Positions 35,306 through 43,412 of a DNA stretch of 54,862 nt are shown here, piece by piece. The translations under genes and the position numbers were made by a program. Below the pieces are notes generated by a model. The model was not told the origin of the DNA. It did no database searches and was given only the letters and a program-made list of their open reading frames with translations. Where the stretch lies: the NCBI GenBank assembly GCA_903885375.1, contig CAISIK010000079.1, positions 1 through 54,862 on the forward strand, in the 5' to 3' direction. The stretch's first letter is position 1. Every line of letters starts with the position of its first letter. The DNA is from an uncultured Pseudomonadota bacterium. Its GTDB lineage: Bacteria; Myxococcota_A; UBA796; SXON01.

Positions 35306-36975
35306 GAAAGTTTTCCTTCGGCCAGCGAGCACTCCACCTTGCGGGGCTCCTGGACGCTCACGGAGGTGGTGGCCCCGCCCGCGCTCACGGAGCACGTGCC
35401 GGCGGGGAAGTTCTGGAGCAAGGCGTTGCCGCTGCCGCCGGCCTTGACGCTGCCGCAGCGCACGTCGAGGCGCTCATCGGAGCCGGTGAGCACGAACTTG
35501 GCGGAGCGCAGCATCTCCACAGGTTCGCCCGAGCCCGCCTCGGGCAAGGGCGCCTCGACGGCCACAGGCTTCGCAGGCTCCGCGGCGGCAGGCCGCTCGG
35601 CGACCGGCTTCGGCGCGCCCGAACCGCCCGGCGGGGGCGCCACCACGGGCTCGATCGGCGCGGGCTCCACGACCGCGGGCGCGGCAACCGGCGGGGGCTC
35701 CACAGCCTCGGCCGGCACAGGCACCGGCTCCACCACGGCCGCAGCGGTGCCGGGCATCGCCCCGCCCTCGTTGGGGTGCAGCACCACCCAGCCGATGCCA
35801 GCCACGAGGCCGAGCGCCGTGAGCACGCCCACCGCCCAGGCGGCCCGCTTGGGACCCCCCACGGCCGGCGCCTCCTCGGCCAGTTCGGTCATGATCGTTT
35901 CGGTGCTCTGACGGAGCGGCGAGGAGGCAGGCTGCGCCGGCGGGAGCGGATCGCCGTCGGGGAGCACCATGGTGGCCGAGTTCACGATGGCGCGGCCCGT
36001 CAGGTCGCTCTCGGCGAGCACGCGCCCGGCCACGTCGGGATCGGCCGCGGCGGCGCGCGCGACCAGGGGAACCACTTCCCCGCTCCAGGCCGCCAGATCG
36101 GCTTCGGCGCGACCGGCCACCAGGGTTCGCGCGAGGCCCTCGACCTCGCGCGCCGACGGCCGGGCTTCGGCCTCGTACGCGAGCATCCGCTTGAGCAGCT
36201 CGCCCACCGCGGCCCCGGCCACCTCGGCCACCTCCTGGCATGCGGACTCCACCTGCGCTTCCTGCTGCGCCGGCCCGAGCTCGGTGCGGCCGTAGCTTCG
36301 CCCGATCACCAACTCGAACAGCACCACCCCGAGCGCGTATACATCGCCCGCGCTGGTTTCATCGCCGCCGAGCAGCCGCTCGGGGCTCATGTACCCGATC
36401 GACCCGTACCGAACGCGCTCGGTGCGCGCTTCGCGACCCACGAAGTCCGCGCGCGCCACGCCGAAGTCGAGCACCTTCACATCACCCTGGGGCGTGACGC
36501 GGATGTTCGAGGGCTTGATGTCGCGGTGGACCACCGCGAGAGGGCGGTTGTCCGCGCCCGGGGTTTCGGCGGCCGCCCACAGGGCGGCCGCGACGGCCTG
36601 GACCACCTCCAACGCCGCGCGCGGAGAGAACGGCGGCATCGCCACGCCCTCCGGGGGCGCCACGACACACTCCAGGTCGACGCCCTCCACGTACTCCATG
36701 AGGAGCGCCCAGCGCCCATCGAGCCGCAGCAAGTCATCCACCCGCACGATGTGGCGGTGCTGGAGGCGCCCGAGGAGCCGCGCCTCATCGCGCAGGCGGG
36801 TGCTCGCATCGCTCGCCTGATCCCAGCTGGGGTTCAGGAGCTTCAGCGCCACGCGCCGACGGAAGCCGCCCGAGCTCTCCATTTCGGCGAGGTACACCGT
36901 GCCGAAGCTCCCGACGCCCAGCGTTCGCTGGAGCTCGAAGCGACGGCCTGCGCTGGCCGTCGCGAGTTCAGCCAC
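35296..36975 (-). CDS. transmembrane Ser/Thr protein kinase
   Basis: 559 residues from GTG at 36975, which overlaps the previous stop (GTGGCTGA); the longer open frame runs through the neighbour. The kinase domain has the Gly loop LGVGSFGTV, the Lys in RVALKLL, the catalytic HRDIKPSN near 150, LDFGVA, and GYMSPERLL, so it should be active. A membrane helix lies near 382-404 (AWAVGVLTALGLVAGIGWVVL). After a long Pro/Glu/Ala/Val linker comes a ~75-residue Cys-containing PEGA-like extracytoplasmic domain (FPAGTCSVSAGGATTSVSV). Such kinases are abundant in myxobacteria. Coupled on both sides to envelope protein genes. Confidence 0.92.
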   Translation of the reverse strand: MAELATASAGRRFELQRTLGVGSFGTVYLAEMESSGGFRRRVALKLLNPSWDQASDASTRLRDEARLLGRLQHRHIVRVDDLLRLDGRWALLMEYVEGVDLECVVAPPEGVAMPPFSPRAALEVVQAVAAALWAAAETPGADNRPLAVVHRDIKPSNIRVTPQGDVKVLDFGVARADFVGREARTERVRYGSIGYMSPERLLGGDETSAGDVYALGVVLFELVIGRSYGRTELGPAQQEAQVESACQEVAEVAGAAVGELLKRMLAYEAEARPSAREVEGLARTLVAGRAEADLAAWSGEVVPLVARAAAADPDVAGRVLAESDLTGRAIVNSATMVLPDGDPLPPAQPASSPLRQSTETIMTELAEEAPAVGGPKRAAWAVGVLTALGLVAGIGWVVLHPNEGGAMPGTAAAVVEPVPVPAEAVEPPPVAAPAVVEPAPIEPVVAPPPGGSGAPKPVAERPAAAEPAKPVAVEAPLPEAGSGEPVEMLRSAKFVLTGSDERLDVRCGSVKAGGSGNALLQNFPAGTCSVSAGGATTSVSVQEPRKVECSLAEGKLSCR

Positions 36976-37480
36976 CGGTGTCGCCCGTGTCGCCGGCGTC
37001 GGTGCCGGTGTCGGTGCCGCCAGTGTCGCTGCCGTACACCACGTTGGGCGTGCCGAGATCGCAGGTGTCGGTGCCATCCACCGTCACGTTGAGGAGGAGC
37101 GTGTCTTGGTACAGCTCACCGTCCTCGTTCTGGTAGGGGCTGTGGTTGTTCTGCACCAGCTGCGCGGTGATCTGGATCGCGGCCGACTGCTTGAAGGAGA
37201 TGAGGCAGTACGGACGGTCGCACGGGGTGTAGCCCGTGCCCCAGAGGAGGTGGTAGTGACCCTGCCCTTCCACCGGATCGTTGCCCGGCATGGCGACCGG
37301 CGCGTAGTCGACGCCCTTCATCTCGGTGACGACGAAGCTGCAGTTCGTGACCTCCGTTTCGACGGGAGGCCAGGTGATGTCGATCCCCCGGGCCTCGGCG
37401 TCGGACGAACCGGTGTCGGAGGTGGGCGCGGTGTAGGGCGGCGGCGCGCAGGCCAGCACGAAGAGCGCAAAAGTAGACAT
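36968..37480 (-). CDS. lipoprotein with DUF4399-like fold and Asp-Thr-Gly tail
   Basis: 170 residues. MSTFALFVLACAPPP has a lipobox (Cys at 11). The central part contains NCSFVVTEMKGVDY, the phrase GQGHYHLLW typical of DUF4399-like small beta proteins, and paired Cys (CDRPYC). The C-terminus is a simple repeat of DTG units (GGTDTGTDAGDTGDTGG), a surface spacer also seen in the MopE-type protein here. TACACT lies 6 bases before the ATG. It is the promoter-proximal gene of the lipoprotein-kinase-barrel operon. Confidence 0.78.
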   Translation of the reverse strand: MSTFALFVLACAPPPYTAPTSDTGSSDAEARGIDITWPPVETEVTNCSFVVTEMKGVDYAPVAMPGNDPVEGQGHYHLLWGTGYTPCDRPYCLISFKQSAAIQITAQLVQNNHSPYQNEDGELYQDTLLLNVTVDGTDTCDLGTPNVVYGSDTGGTDTGTDAGDTGDTGG

Positions 37481-37486
37481 GGTTGA

Positions 37487-37492
37487 AGTGTA
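37487..37492 (-). promoter_or_regulatory. -10 element TACACT, leaderless-type spacing
   Basis: TACACT, a 6-base gap (TCAACC) and the ATG at 37480. It is the same hexamer as before 2005 and 41186. Confidence 0.5.
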
Positions 37493-37571
37493 ACCCAGTG
37501 GGTACGGCGAGTACGAGCGAGCCGGCCGGTCCGATCGGCCCAGAGTCGGCGCCCGACGCAGCCACCCCGGT

Positions 37572-37577
37572 TAGCTT
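37572..37577 (+). promoter_or_regulatory. -10 element TAGCTT before the Rieske gene
   Basis: TAGCTT with 6 bases to the ATG at 37584; together with 37487-37492 this is a divergent pair within a 103-base region. Confidence 0.4.
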
Positions 37578-37583
37578 GCGCGG

Positions 37584-38084
37584 ATGTCCCTCCTCAAGAC
37601 GCTCCTCCACGGCCGTCCCGACGGCCTCCGCGCTCGCCTCCGCGGCGGGGGCGGCGCTCCGCCGGCTCCGGCACCCTTCGCGCCGGCCCCCATCGTCACG
37701 GCGAACCGAGCCTCCCCGCCCGAAGCCGCCGAGAAGGCGCTCGGCCTGAACTTCGAAGCCCCGAAGGATGTGAATCCCCCCGATGGCTACGAGGTAGTCC
37801 TCCACAAGGATGCCCTTCCGGAAGGCCAGATCATCGAGATCATCATCGGCGGCACGGCCATCGCCGTGGCGAAGTCCGGGGGCATGCACTACGCACTCTC
37901 CAACACCTGCCCCCACGCCGGCGGTCCGCTCGGCGATGGCAAGCTGGCCGGCAACATCGTGACCTGCCCGTACCACGGCTGGAAGTTCGACGTCACGACC
38001 GGCACCTGCCCCACGCAGCCCTCGGTGCAGGTCCGCACCTACAAGGTGCAGGTGGTCGGCTCGGCCGTGTGCGTGGAGCTGTAG
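37584..38084 (+). CDS. Rieske-type [2Fe-2S] ferredoxin
   Basis: 166 residues. The C-terminal ~100 residues are a Rieske domain with CPHAGG (first Cys/His pair) and CPYHGWKFD (second), all four cluster ligands being present. The N-terminal ~70 residues are an Ala/Pro-rich extension without a signal peptide. It resembles the small NirD/dioxygenase-type ferredoxins that carry electrons to oxygenases. No partner oxygenase is adjacent. TAGCTT lies 6 bases before the ATG. Confidence 0.9.
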   Translation: MSLLKTLLHGRPDGLRARLRGGGGAPPAPAPFAPAPIVTANRASPPEAAEKALGLNFEAPKDVNPPDGYEVVLHKDALPEGQIIEIIIGGTAIAVAKSGGMHYALSNTCPHAGGPLGDGKLAGNIVTCPYHGWKFDVTTGTCPTQPSVQVRTYKVQVVGSAVCVEL

Positions 38085-38104
38085 CCTCCCCCCCCCGGCG
38101 GGCG

Positions 38105-38135
38105 GCAAAAAGCACGAAAGGCGCCGGTGGCGCCT
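38105..38135 (-). terminator. intrinsic terminator of rpmB
   Basis: On the minus strand AGGCGCC-ACC-GGCGCCT forms a 7-base-pair hairpin (38119-38135) followed by TTCGTGCTTTTT. It lies about 40 bases after the rpmB stop. Confidence 0.8.
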
Positions 38136-38149
38136 GTGCGTCGACCGAA

Positions 38150-38169
38150 CGGCCGCCCGAGGGCGGCCG
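38150..38169 (-). repeat. second GC-rich hairpin downstream of rpmB
   Basis: CGGCCGCCC and GGGCGGCCG pair over 9 bases around a 2-base centre, immediately after the rpmB stop and just before the U-tract terminator. It has no T-run of its own; it could protect the 3' end or help termination. Confidence 0.5.
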
Positions 38170-38175
38170 AACCGA

Positions 38176-38406
38176 CTAGCCCGCGGCGAGCCCCTGCTCG
38201 CGCAGGAACTGGCCCAACGTCATCTTGCGCAGGGTACGCATGGCGCGGGTGGACACCTTCAGGGTGACGAAGCGCTCCTCTTCGGCCCACCAGATCTTCT
38301 TGACCTGGAGGTTCGGAAGCTGGCGCTTCTTCGTCTTGATGTTGGAGTGCGAAACGTTGTTCGCGACATTCGCGCGCTTTCCGGTGAGGTCGCAACGGCG
38401 GGCCAT
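38176..38406 (-). CDS. rpmB: 50S ribosomal protein bL28
   Basis: 76 residues from the ATG at 38406 with GGAAGGA five bases upstream; an upstream in-frame ATG lacks this site. It begins MARRCDLTGKRANVANNVSHSNIKT, the L28 signature, and ends with the usual basic stretch. The protein lacks an N-terminal CxxC zinc ribbon pair (only one Cys), so it is a zinc-independent type. It is leadered, with an own terminator. Confidence 0.96.
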   Translation of the reverse strand: MARRCDLTGKRANVANNVSHSNIKTKKRQLPNLQVKKIWWAEEERFVTLKVSTRAMRTLRKMTLGQFLREQGLAAG

Positions 38407-38492
38407 GACAGTCCTTCCAATTCGATGGGGCGGCGCGTTTAGCTCCTTCGTTCGCACCGCGCAAGTTTCTCGTTCGCCGGCGGCCGCGCTAC

Positions 38493-39200
38493 ATGGCGTC
38501 CAGCATGGCCGACAAGCCCGTCCACCTCCTCCCCTATGCCTCCGCGGCCGGCGTGGTGTGCGTCGTGGCGGGCACGTGGGCGATCTCGCCCTTGTGGAGC
38601 GACGTCGAGGGGGCGCTCGATCTCGTGCGCATCGGGCTCGGCGCCGTCGGCATCGTGGGGGGCACGCCGCTTGCGCTCTGGCCCTGGCTCGTGCGGGCTG
38701 GCGTGGTGGCCGACCCGGGCAAGCCCTGGGCCGAACGGCTCGGCCGTCTCGCTGCCGAACACGGCCAGACCGTACAGACCGACCCCGAGATCGGCGTCTG
38801 GTTCGACACCATTCACGGCGGACCGCGCTTCCGGGTGCTCCTGCAGCCCGCCGAAGGCCGCATGCGCCTCACCAGCCGCCAGGCCTCGCGGCACGGCCTC
38901 GTGGTCCTCCGGCGGGGCGAGCCCCTTCCGCCCGAGCGGTCGCACTGGGTGCAGATCACCGGTGGCGCGCAGTGGACGCTCTTCGCCGAGGTGCGGATCA
39001 GCGTGGTGGGCCTGCTCGAGAACGCCCGCCTCGTGCAGGCGCTCGAGCGCTTCTTCGAGTTTCCGGGGGCCCAGCAGGTGAGCTTCGATCCCACCGGCCT
39101 CACGCTCGAGCTCAGCCTCCCCTCGCCCGATCGCACCGAGGCCGTGGTGCGGCGGGCGATGGATGCGGCGTGGGCGGTGTGGGGCGCCGCGCACGGATAA
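38493..39200 (+). CDS. membrane-anchored hypothetical protein
   Basis: 235 residues; the ATG at 38505 is an alternative start that removes four. Two hydrophobic segments occur near 14-32 and 43-64, then a ~165-residue soluble domain without known motifs (GPRFRVLLQPAEGRMRLTSRQ). I do not recognise it. It lies just upstream of the intact M14-like gene at 39211, 10 bases apart, so the two may be cotranscribed. Confidence 0.68.
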   Translation: MASSMADKPVHLLPYASAAGVVCVVAGTWAISPLWSDVEGALDLVRIGLGAVGIVGGTPLALWPWLVRAGVVADPGKPWAERLGRLAAEHGQTVQTDPEIGVWFDTIHGGPRFRVLLQPAEGRMRLTSRQASRHGLVVLRRGEPLPPERSHWVQITGGAQWTLFAEVRISVVGLLENARLVQALERFFEFPGAQQVSFDPTGLTLELSLPSPDRTEAVVRRAMDAAWAVWGAAHG

Positions 39201-39210
39201 GGCGCCGCCG

Positions 39211-40140
39211 ATGCAACCCCACTACCACCGCCTGCCCGTCTTCGACGCCGGCGGCATGGAGCTCCACCTCCCGATCGTGGACCTCGGTCCCGGTCCGGCC
39301 CGGCTGGTCGTGGTGGCCGGCATCCACGGCGACGAGCCCTCGCCGCTGGTGCTCGTCGACCGGCTGGTGATCGCGCTCCGACAGCGGGAGCTTCGCGCTG
39401 GCATCCGCGTGGTGGCCGCCGCGAACGTACCGGCGCTCCTTCAGCGAGCCCGCTGGAGCACGTGGGACGACGAGGACATGAACCGCATCGGCGATGGGGA
39501 TGGTGGCCCCGCGCTCACCCGCCGTCTGGCGGGCGCGGTCGTGGGGGCCTGCGAGGGCGCCCAGGTGGTCGTGAACCTGCACAACTTCGTGATGCGCACG
39601 CCGCTCCTCGCCATCCAGCCGCCCGGCGCCTCGCCCGAGCACCGCGCCCGCCACGAGCGCCTCCTCGCCGCGCTCGACCCTCACGTGGTGTGGGTCTTCG
39701 GCAGCTCGCCCAACGACGAGCGCATCTTCGCCGGCAGCCTCGATGCCGCCATCGAACGCCGCGGCCCCCACGTCCTCGCCGTGGAGATGTCCGACCTCCC
39801 CGAGCTCGACGAGCCGCTGCTCGCGCGCGCGCTCGCCGGGCTCCTGCGCATCGCCGCGCTGCTCGACTGTCTCGATGACATCGAGCGCCCGCCCCGTCGC
39901 AACCGGGTGGATGTCCGCCGCCACCTCGTCCGGGCGCCCGGCGCCGGCATCTTCGAACCGCTCGCGGCGCTTGGCGGCCGGCTCCAGCGGGATGACGTGG
40001 TGGGAGAGCTCATCCCGCTCGAGCGGCCGGGAGAGCGCCTCGCCATCCGCGCGCCCGACGGCGGCTGGCTCATCCAGCGCCTCGGCCGCCGTTTCGTGCG
40101 CCCGGGCGACATGATCTTCACCGTGGGCGAACCCGTCTGA
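39211..40140 (+). CDS. succinylglutamate desuccinylase/aspartoacylase-family (M14) deacylase
   Basis: 309 residues. COG3608-type zinc deacylases cleave N-acyl amino acids or release amino-acid tags. The metal site is complete: His39 and Glu42 in VAGIHGDE, His124 in VVNLHNF, with the substrate-binding DMNR (Asn91-Arg92) and the catalytic Glu192 in VEMSDL. The C-terminal ~80 residues form the usual barrel-sandwich domain (GAGIFEPLAALGGRLQRDDVVGEL). It seems active, in contrast to its two paralogues at 42489 and 43409. The substrate is unknown. Confidence 0.87.
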   Translation: MQPHYHRLPVFDAGGMELHLPIVDLGPGPARLVVVAGIHGDEPSPLVLVDRLVIALRQRELRAGIRVVAAANVPALLQRARWSTWDDEDMNRIGDGDGGPALTRRLAGAVVGACEGAQVVVNLHNFVMRTPLLAIQPPGASPEHRARHERLLAALDPHVVWVFGSSPNDERIFAGSLDAAIERRGPHVLAVEMSDLPELDEPLLARALAGLLRIAALLDCLDDIERPPRRNRVDVRRHLVRAPGAGIFEPLAALGGRLQRDDVVGELIPLERPGERLAIRAPDGGWLIQRLGRRFVRPGDMIFTVGEPV

Positions 40141-40155
40141 GCGGCGCCCCGGCGC

Positions 40156-40326
40156 TCAGATGGTGAAGTCGATCTCCGCGATGCCCCGCTCCCCGCCCTC
40201 TTCCGGCGGCGGGACGAGCGGCTCCACCCGCGGCGGCGGCGGAACCTCGACGCGCAGCGGGATGAACGAACCCCGCGCCGCATCGCGCTCACGCCGGATG
40301 CGGTCGATGATGAACGCGTCGAGCAA
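40156..40326 (-). CDS. small Pro/Glu-rich protein, 56 aa
   Basis: A TTG at 40326 preceded by AGGGGG at six bases opens a 56-residue frame (LLDAFIIDRIRRERDAARG..., ending AEIDFTI). The first 20 residues are a charged amphipathic helix and the rest is Pro-rich with an acidic end. Codon use matches the neighbours. A TATTAT hexamer upstream (40353-40358) is a good -10, with no clear -35. The other frame on this strand is a shadow. I do not recognise the family. Confidence 0.6.
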   Translation of the reverse strand: MLDAFIIDRIRRERDAARGSFIPLRVEVPPPPRVEPLVPPPEEGGERGIAEIDFTI

Positions 40327-40352
40327 GTGAACCCCCTTGGAGCCTTGTCGTC

Positions 40353-40358
40353 ATAATA
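40353..40358 (-). promoter_or_regulatory. -10 element TATTAT
   Basis: On the minus strand TATTAT lies 26 bases before the TTG start of the 56-aa gene. It is the most A/T-rich hexamer in the area and leaves room for a ribosome-binding site. Confidence 0.4.
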
Positions 40359-40397
40359 GCCAACGCTCTTGACGGTGGCACGCAAACTTCCATCACA

Positions 40398-41081
40398 TCA
40401 ACTCCGGAGCGCGCGGATCCGTTCCGTCAACGCGTCGTAGATCGCGATGGTTTCGGCCGGCAGCGAGCGCCGATGGGCCTCGATCGTGGAGAGGTCACCG
40501 CGGGCGGCGGGGCCGGTGAGGGCGGAGGCGCCCGCTGCGGCCGCGTTCTGGAGGCTCGCCTGCGAGAGCGCGAGGAGGGCGGCGGCGGCGGTGGGCTCCC
40601 CGGCCCCCGTGGCGGAGGCGAGCAGCCGCACCGCATCGAGAAAGAGCGCGGCAGTGTGGCCCGACGCGAGGGCGGCGGCCGCGTGGTAGCGCGCGCGGTC
40701 CTGCACGCCCCCGATCACCGTCCAGCCGAGCGCCTCCGCGAGCCGCCGGGCCAGGGCGACGGCCGCCGGCGCGCCATCGAGCGTGGCCGAAACGTGGGCG
40801 CCGGGAGGCGGCGGGAAGGTCATCAGCGGGTGGAGGACGGCGCCGTGCTCGCCGAGCACCTCCGGGCCCAACGCGCCCGCGCTGTGCAGCCGCACGCCCG
40901 GACCGGCTGGCAGCCGCAGGAGCGCATCGTCGGGGAGGGTGAACCAGGTGAGAACGGCGGGCGGCACCGGCTCCCCCCTCCCCACGAGCCGAACCGTGTG
41001 GCCGGCGGCGGCGAGGCCGCCGGCCACGTGCCGGCCGAGCCGACCGGGCCCCACGACCGTGACCGAGAGTACGCCTGCCAT
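40398..41081 (-). CDS. Rossmann-like plus DUF2520 protein
   Basis: 227 residues. The N-terminal Rossmann fold starts VTVVGPGRLGRHVAGGLAAAGHTVRLVGRG, and the C-terminal helical domain (YHAAAALASGHTAALFLDAVRLL) is DUF2520, a ketopantoate-reductase/6PGDH-like arrangement. Function is unknown; in many genomes such proteins lie beside panC/panD or folate genes, which I do not see here. It is divergent from the biotin carboxylase-like gene, with TAGGGC 6 bases before its ATG. Confidence 0.82.
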   Translation of the reverse strand: MAGVLSVTVVGPGRLGRHVAGGLAAAGHTVRLVGRGEPVPPAVLTWFTLPDDALLRLPAGPGVRLHSAGALGPEVLGEHGAVLHPLMTFPPPPGAHVSATLDGAPAAVALARRLAEALGWTVIGGVQDRARYHAAAALASGHTAALFLDAVRLLASATGAGEPTAAAALLALSQASLQNAAAAGASALTGPAARGDLSTIEAHRRSLPAETIAIYDALTERIRALRS

Positions 41082-41087
41082 GCACCG

Positions 41088-41093
41088 GCCCTA
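41088..41093 (-). promoter_or_regulatory. -10 element TAGGGC
   Basis: TAGGGC, 6 bases (CGGTGC) and the ATG at 41081. Confidence 0.35.
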
Positions 41094-41148
41094 TCAAACA
41101 ACCGGACGGTCGGCGCAGCCGGCTTGGCCGCGCGACGGGGACCCGAAG

Positions 41149-41178
41149 CTGACGCCGGGCCCGGCGCGCCGTTACACT
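41149..41178 (+). promoter_or_regulatory. promoter of the pseudo-carboxylase operon
   Basis: CTGACG at 41149-41154 and TACACT at 41173-41178 are 18 bases apart. TACACT ends 7 bases before the ATG at 41186, implying a transcript that starts at or very near the start codon. Confidence 0.5.
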
Positions 41179-41185
41179 GCCGACG

Positions 41186-42484
41186 ATGACCGACAACCGA
41201 ACGATCTCGCGCGTACTGGTTGCCGACCGCGGCGAGGTGGGCGCCCGCCTCGTGCGCGCCGTGGAGGCGGCGGGCCTCGAGAGCGTGGCCGTCTTCTCCG
41301 ACGCCGACGCCGATGCCCCCTACCTCGACGAAGCCGCCTTCGCCGTGCACATCCCCTACGCCGGCGCGGGCGACCCCTACCTCGACGCCGACGGCCTCGT
41401 GACCGCCGCGCTCGACAGCGGCGCCGACGCCGTGCACCCCGGGTTCCGCGGCCTCGCCCGGAGCGAGGTCTTCGCCCGCACCGTCCACAACGTCGGCCTC
41501 ACCTGGCTCGGCCCCCGCATCGACGACCTCGCCTGGACGCTCGACCGCGCCCGCGCCCGCGCCCGCGCCCGCGATGCCGGCCTCGAACTCCTGCCCTCCA
41601 GCCCCCTGCTGTTCCTCGACGCGGACGTAGAAGCGTGGTGCGAGCGCTTCGGCTTCCCCGTGGTGATCCGTCCAGGGGTGCGCGGCGTGGCCCGCTCGGC
41701 CGTGGCCCACGATCTGGCGACCGCCAAGCGCGCGGTGGCGGCCGCCGGCGCGGTGGGCGCCTTCGTGGAGCGAGCCCTCGCCGAAGCCCGTCACGTCGCC
41801 GTGATCGTGGTGGGCGACGGCGCGGGCAACGCCATCCATGTCGGCGAACACGAGGCCTCCATCGTGGGGCCGGCCGGGGTGCGGCTGCGGGAGTGCCCCT
41901 CCGCGGGGGTGGATGCCGCCCTGCGCGCCAAGATCGGCATGGGCGCGGCCGACTTCGTAGCGGCCTGGCGCTTCTTCGGCGCGGCCTCCGTCCACTTCCT
42001 CGTCGGGCCCGATGGCCTGCCCTGGTTCCTCGACGTCGACCCGGGGCTCCCCGAAGGCTTCGGCCTGCACGACCTCGTGTACGGCACCGACCTCGTGGGC
42101 GCGCAGGTCTCCCTCGCCGCCGGCGAGGAGCTCGGCTGGGATCAGGACGACATCAAGGCCACCGGCGCCGCGGCCGAGGTGTCCATCGCGCTCCGCGGCC
42201 GGGGCCGGCTCAAGTCCTTCTCCTTCCCGGCACCCGACTCGGTCGACACCATCGTGTCCGAGGGCCAACGGGTCGATCCGGCGCACCACGCCGTCCTCGC
42301 GCGGGTGCGGGTGCTGGCCCCCACGCGGCACGCTGCGCTCGTGCAGCTGCGCGCCCAGCTCGAAGCCGCGCGTATCGATGGTGTCGAGACCGACCTCGCG
42401 GAGTGCGTCACGCTCCTCGCCGACCGGGGGCTCTGGGAGGGTCGTACGGCCCGGCAGGTCGTCCACCGCGGCAAGCACGGCTAG
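41186..42484 (+). CDS. biotin carboxylase homologue, catalytic residues lost
   Basis: 432 residues, nearly the full AccC length. The fold is clear from RVLVADRGEVGARLVRAVEAAG, DADADAPYLDEAAFAVHI, AVHPGFRGLARSEVFA, GLTWLGP, RHVAVIVVGDGAGNAIHVGEHEASI and the C-terminal domain. But the residues that bind ATP and biotin differ: MGDK is WTLD, the Gly-rich KASGGGGGRG loop is RPGVRGVAR, EMNTRIQVEH is DVDPGLPEGF, and the Arg of ECRI is Ser. A hexanucleotide repeat encoding (Arg-Ala)n sits where MGDK should be. It is thus probably a non-catalytic relative. No biotin carrier or carboxyltransferase is encoded nearby; two M14-like genes follow directly. Confidence 0.82.
   Translation: MTDNRTISRVLVADRGEVGARLVRAVEAAGLESVAVFSDADADAPYLDEAAFAVHIPYAGAGDPYLDADGLVTAALDSGADAVHPGFRGLARSEVFARTVHNVGLTWLGPRIDDLAWTLDRARARARARDAGLELLPSSPLLFLDADVEAWCERFGFPVVIRPGVRGVARSAVAHDLATAKRAVAAAGAVGAFVERALAEARHVAVIVVGDGAGNAIHVGEHEASIVGPAGVRLRECPSAGVDAALRAKIGMGAADFVAAWRFFGAASVHFLVGPDGLPWFLDVDPGLPEGFGLHDLVYGTDLVGAQVSLAAGEELGWDQDDIKATGAAAEVSIALRGRGRLKSFSFPAPDSVDTIVSEGQRVDPAHHAVLARVRVLAPTRHAALVQLRAQLEAARIDGVETDLAECVTLLADRGLWEGRTARQVVHRGKHG
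41546..41573 (+). repeat. CGCGCC tandem repeat inside the pseudo-carboxylase gene
   Basis: About 4.5 copies of CGCGCC encode alternating Arg-Ala at the place where active biotin carboxylases have the ATP-binding MGDK. Such a repeat is prone to gain or loss of units and keeps the frame. Confidence 0.75.
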
Positions 42485-42488
42485 TCGG

Positions 42489-43412
42489 GTGGCCTATCGG
42501 CTCGAGTCCCTGTTCGACGTGGAGTTGCCGACCGGCGACATCGTGGCCATCACCCGCCGGTCCTTCGGCAACGGCGAAGGCCCCACCGTGGCGCTCCTCG
42601 CCGGCGTCCGCGGCGACACCCCCGAGGGCACCCGCGTGCTCCACGAGGTGGGCAAGCACCTCCTCCGCATGGAGGAAGCCCTCACCGGCACCGTGCACGT
42701 GTACCCCTGCGTGAACCCGCTCGCCGCCGATCAGGGCGCGCGCCACTGGCCCGGCCTCGACGTCGACCTCGCCCGCCGCTTCCCCGGCCGCGCCGACGGC
42801 CACGCCCCCGACCGCCTGGCCCACCGCCTCCTCGGCGAGCTTCAGGCCGCCGACGTGGTGGTGGAGCTCCGCGCCGCCCACCCCGCCTTCCGCCAGGTTC
42901 CCCAGGCGCGCGTGCTCGCCGGCTCGTCCAGCGCGGCGGAGCTCGCCGCGAGCGCCAACGTCCGCTGCCTCCGCCTGCAGTCCACGCCCTGCGCCAGCGG
43001 CTCGTTGGAGGAGGCCCTGCCCAACCTGCTCATGCTCGAAGGCGGCTCCGGCAACCGCCTCACCGAGAGCGTCGGGCTCGAGCTGGCCGACGGCCTGCTG
43101 AACCTCCTCGCCGTGCTCCACGTCTTCCCCGAAGGCGACCTCCCCTTCCACTGGGCCGCCATCCAGCGCCCCGTGATCTGCGGCGACGACGCGCTCCTCG
43201 ACCATCGTTGCACCCGCGGCGGCCTCTTCATCCCCGCCGCCCGCACCTGGGACGACATCGATGCCGGCGCCCTCCTCGGCGAGATCATCGACCCGATGAC
43301 CGGCGAAACCCGCGAGCACATCACCGCCAGCGAAGGCGGCCGGGTCCTCGCCCACCGCGCCGAGCCGGTCGTCTACCCTGGCAACCTCGTGGCCCGGCTG
43401 GTGCGCCAATGA
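42489..43412 (+). CDS. M14/COG3608-like protein with all zinc ligands replaced
   Basis: 307 residues from GTG, 4 bases after the previous stop. The family frame is followed closely: LLAGVRGDTPEG stands for GIHGNE, so His is Arg41 and Glu is Thr44. VDLARRFPG stands for DLNRxFPG, and VVELRAAHPAF stands for DLHTG, the third ligand being Arg128. The rest, including the LEGG segment and the C-terminal barrel-sandwich domain (TRGGLFIPAARTWDDIDAGALLGEI), is well kept and codon use is normal. It appears to be a maintained pseudo-enzyme. Its end overlaps the next gene (ATGA). Confidence 0.84.
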   Translation: MAYRLESLFDVELPTGDIVAITRRSFGNGEGPTVALLAGVRGDTPEGTRVLHEVGKHLLRMEEALTGTVHVYPCVNPLAADQGARHWPGLDVDLARRFPGRADGHAPDRLAHRLLGELQAADVVVELRAAHPAFRQVPQARVLAGSSSAAELAASANVRCLRLQSTPCASGSLEEALPNLLMLEGGSGNRLTESVGLELADGLLNLLAVLHVFPEGDLPFHWAAIQRPVICGDDALLDHRCTRGGLFIPAARTWDDIDAGALLGEIIDPMTGETREHITASEGGRVLAHRAEPVVYPGNLVARLVRQ

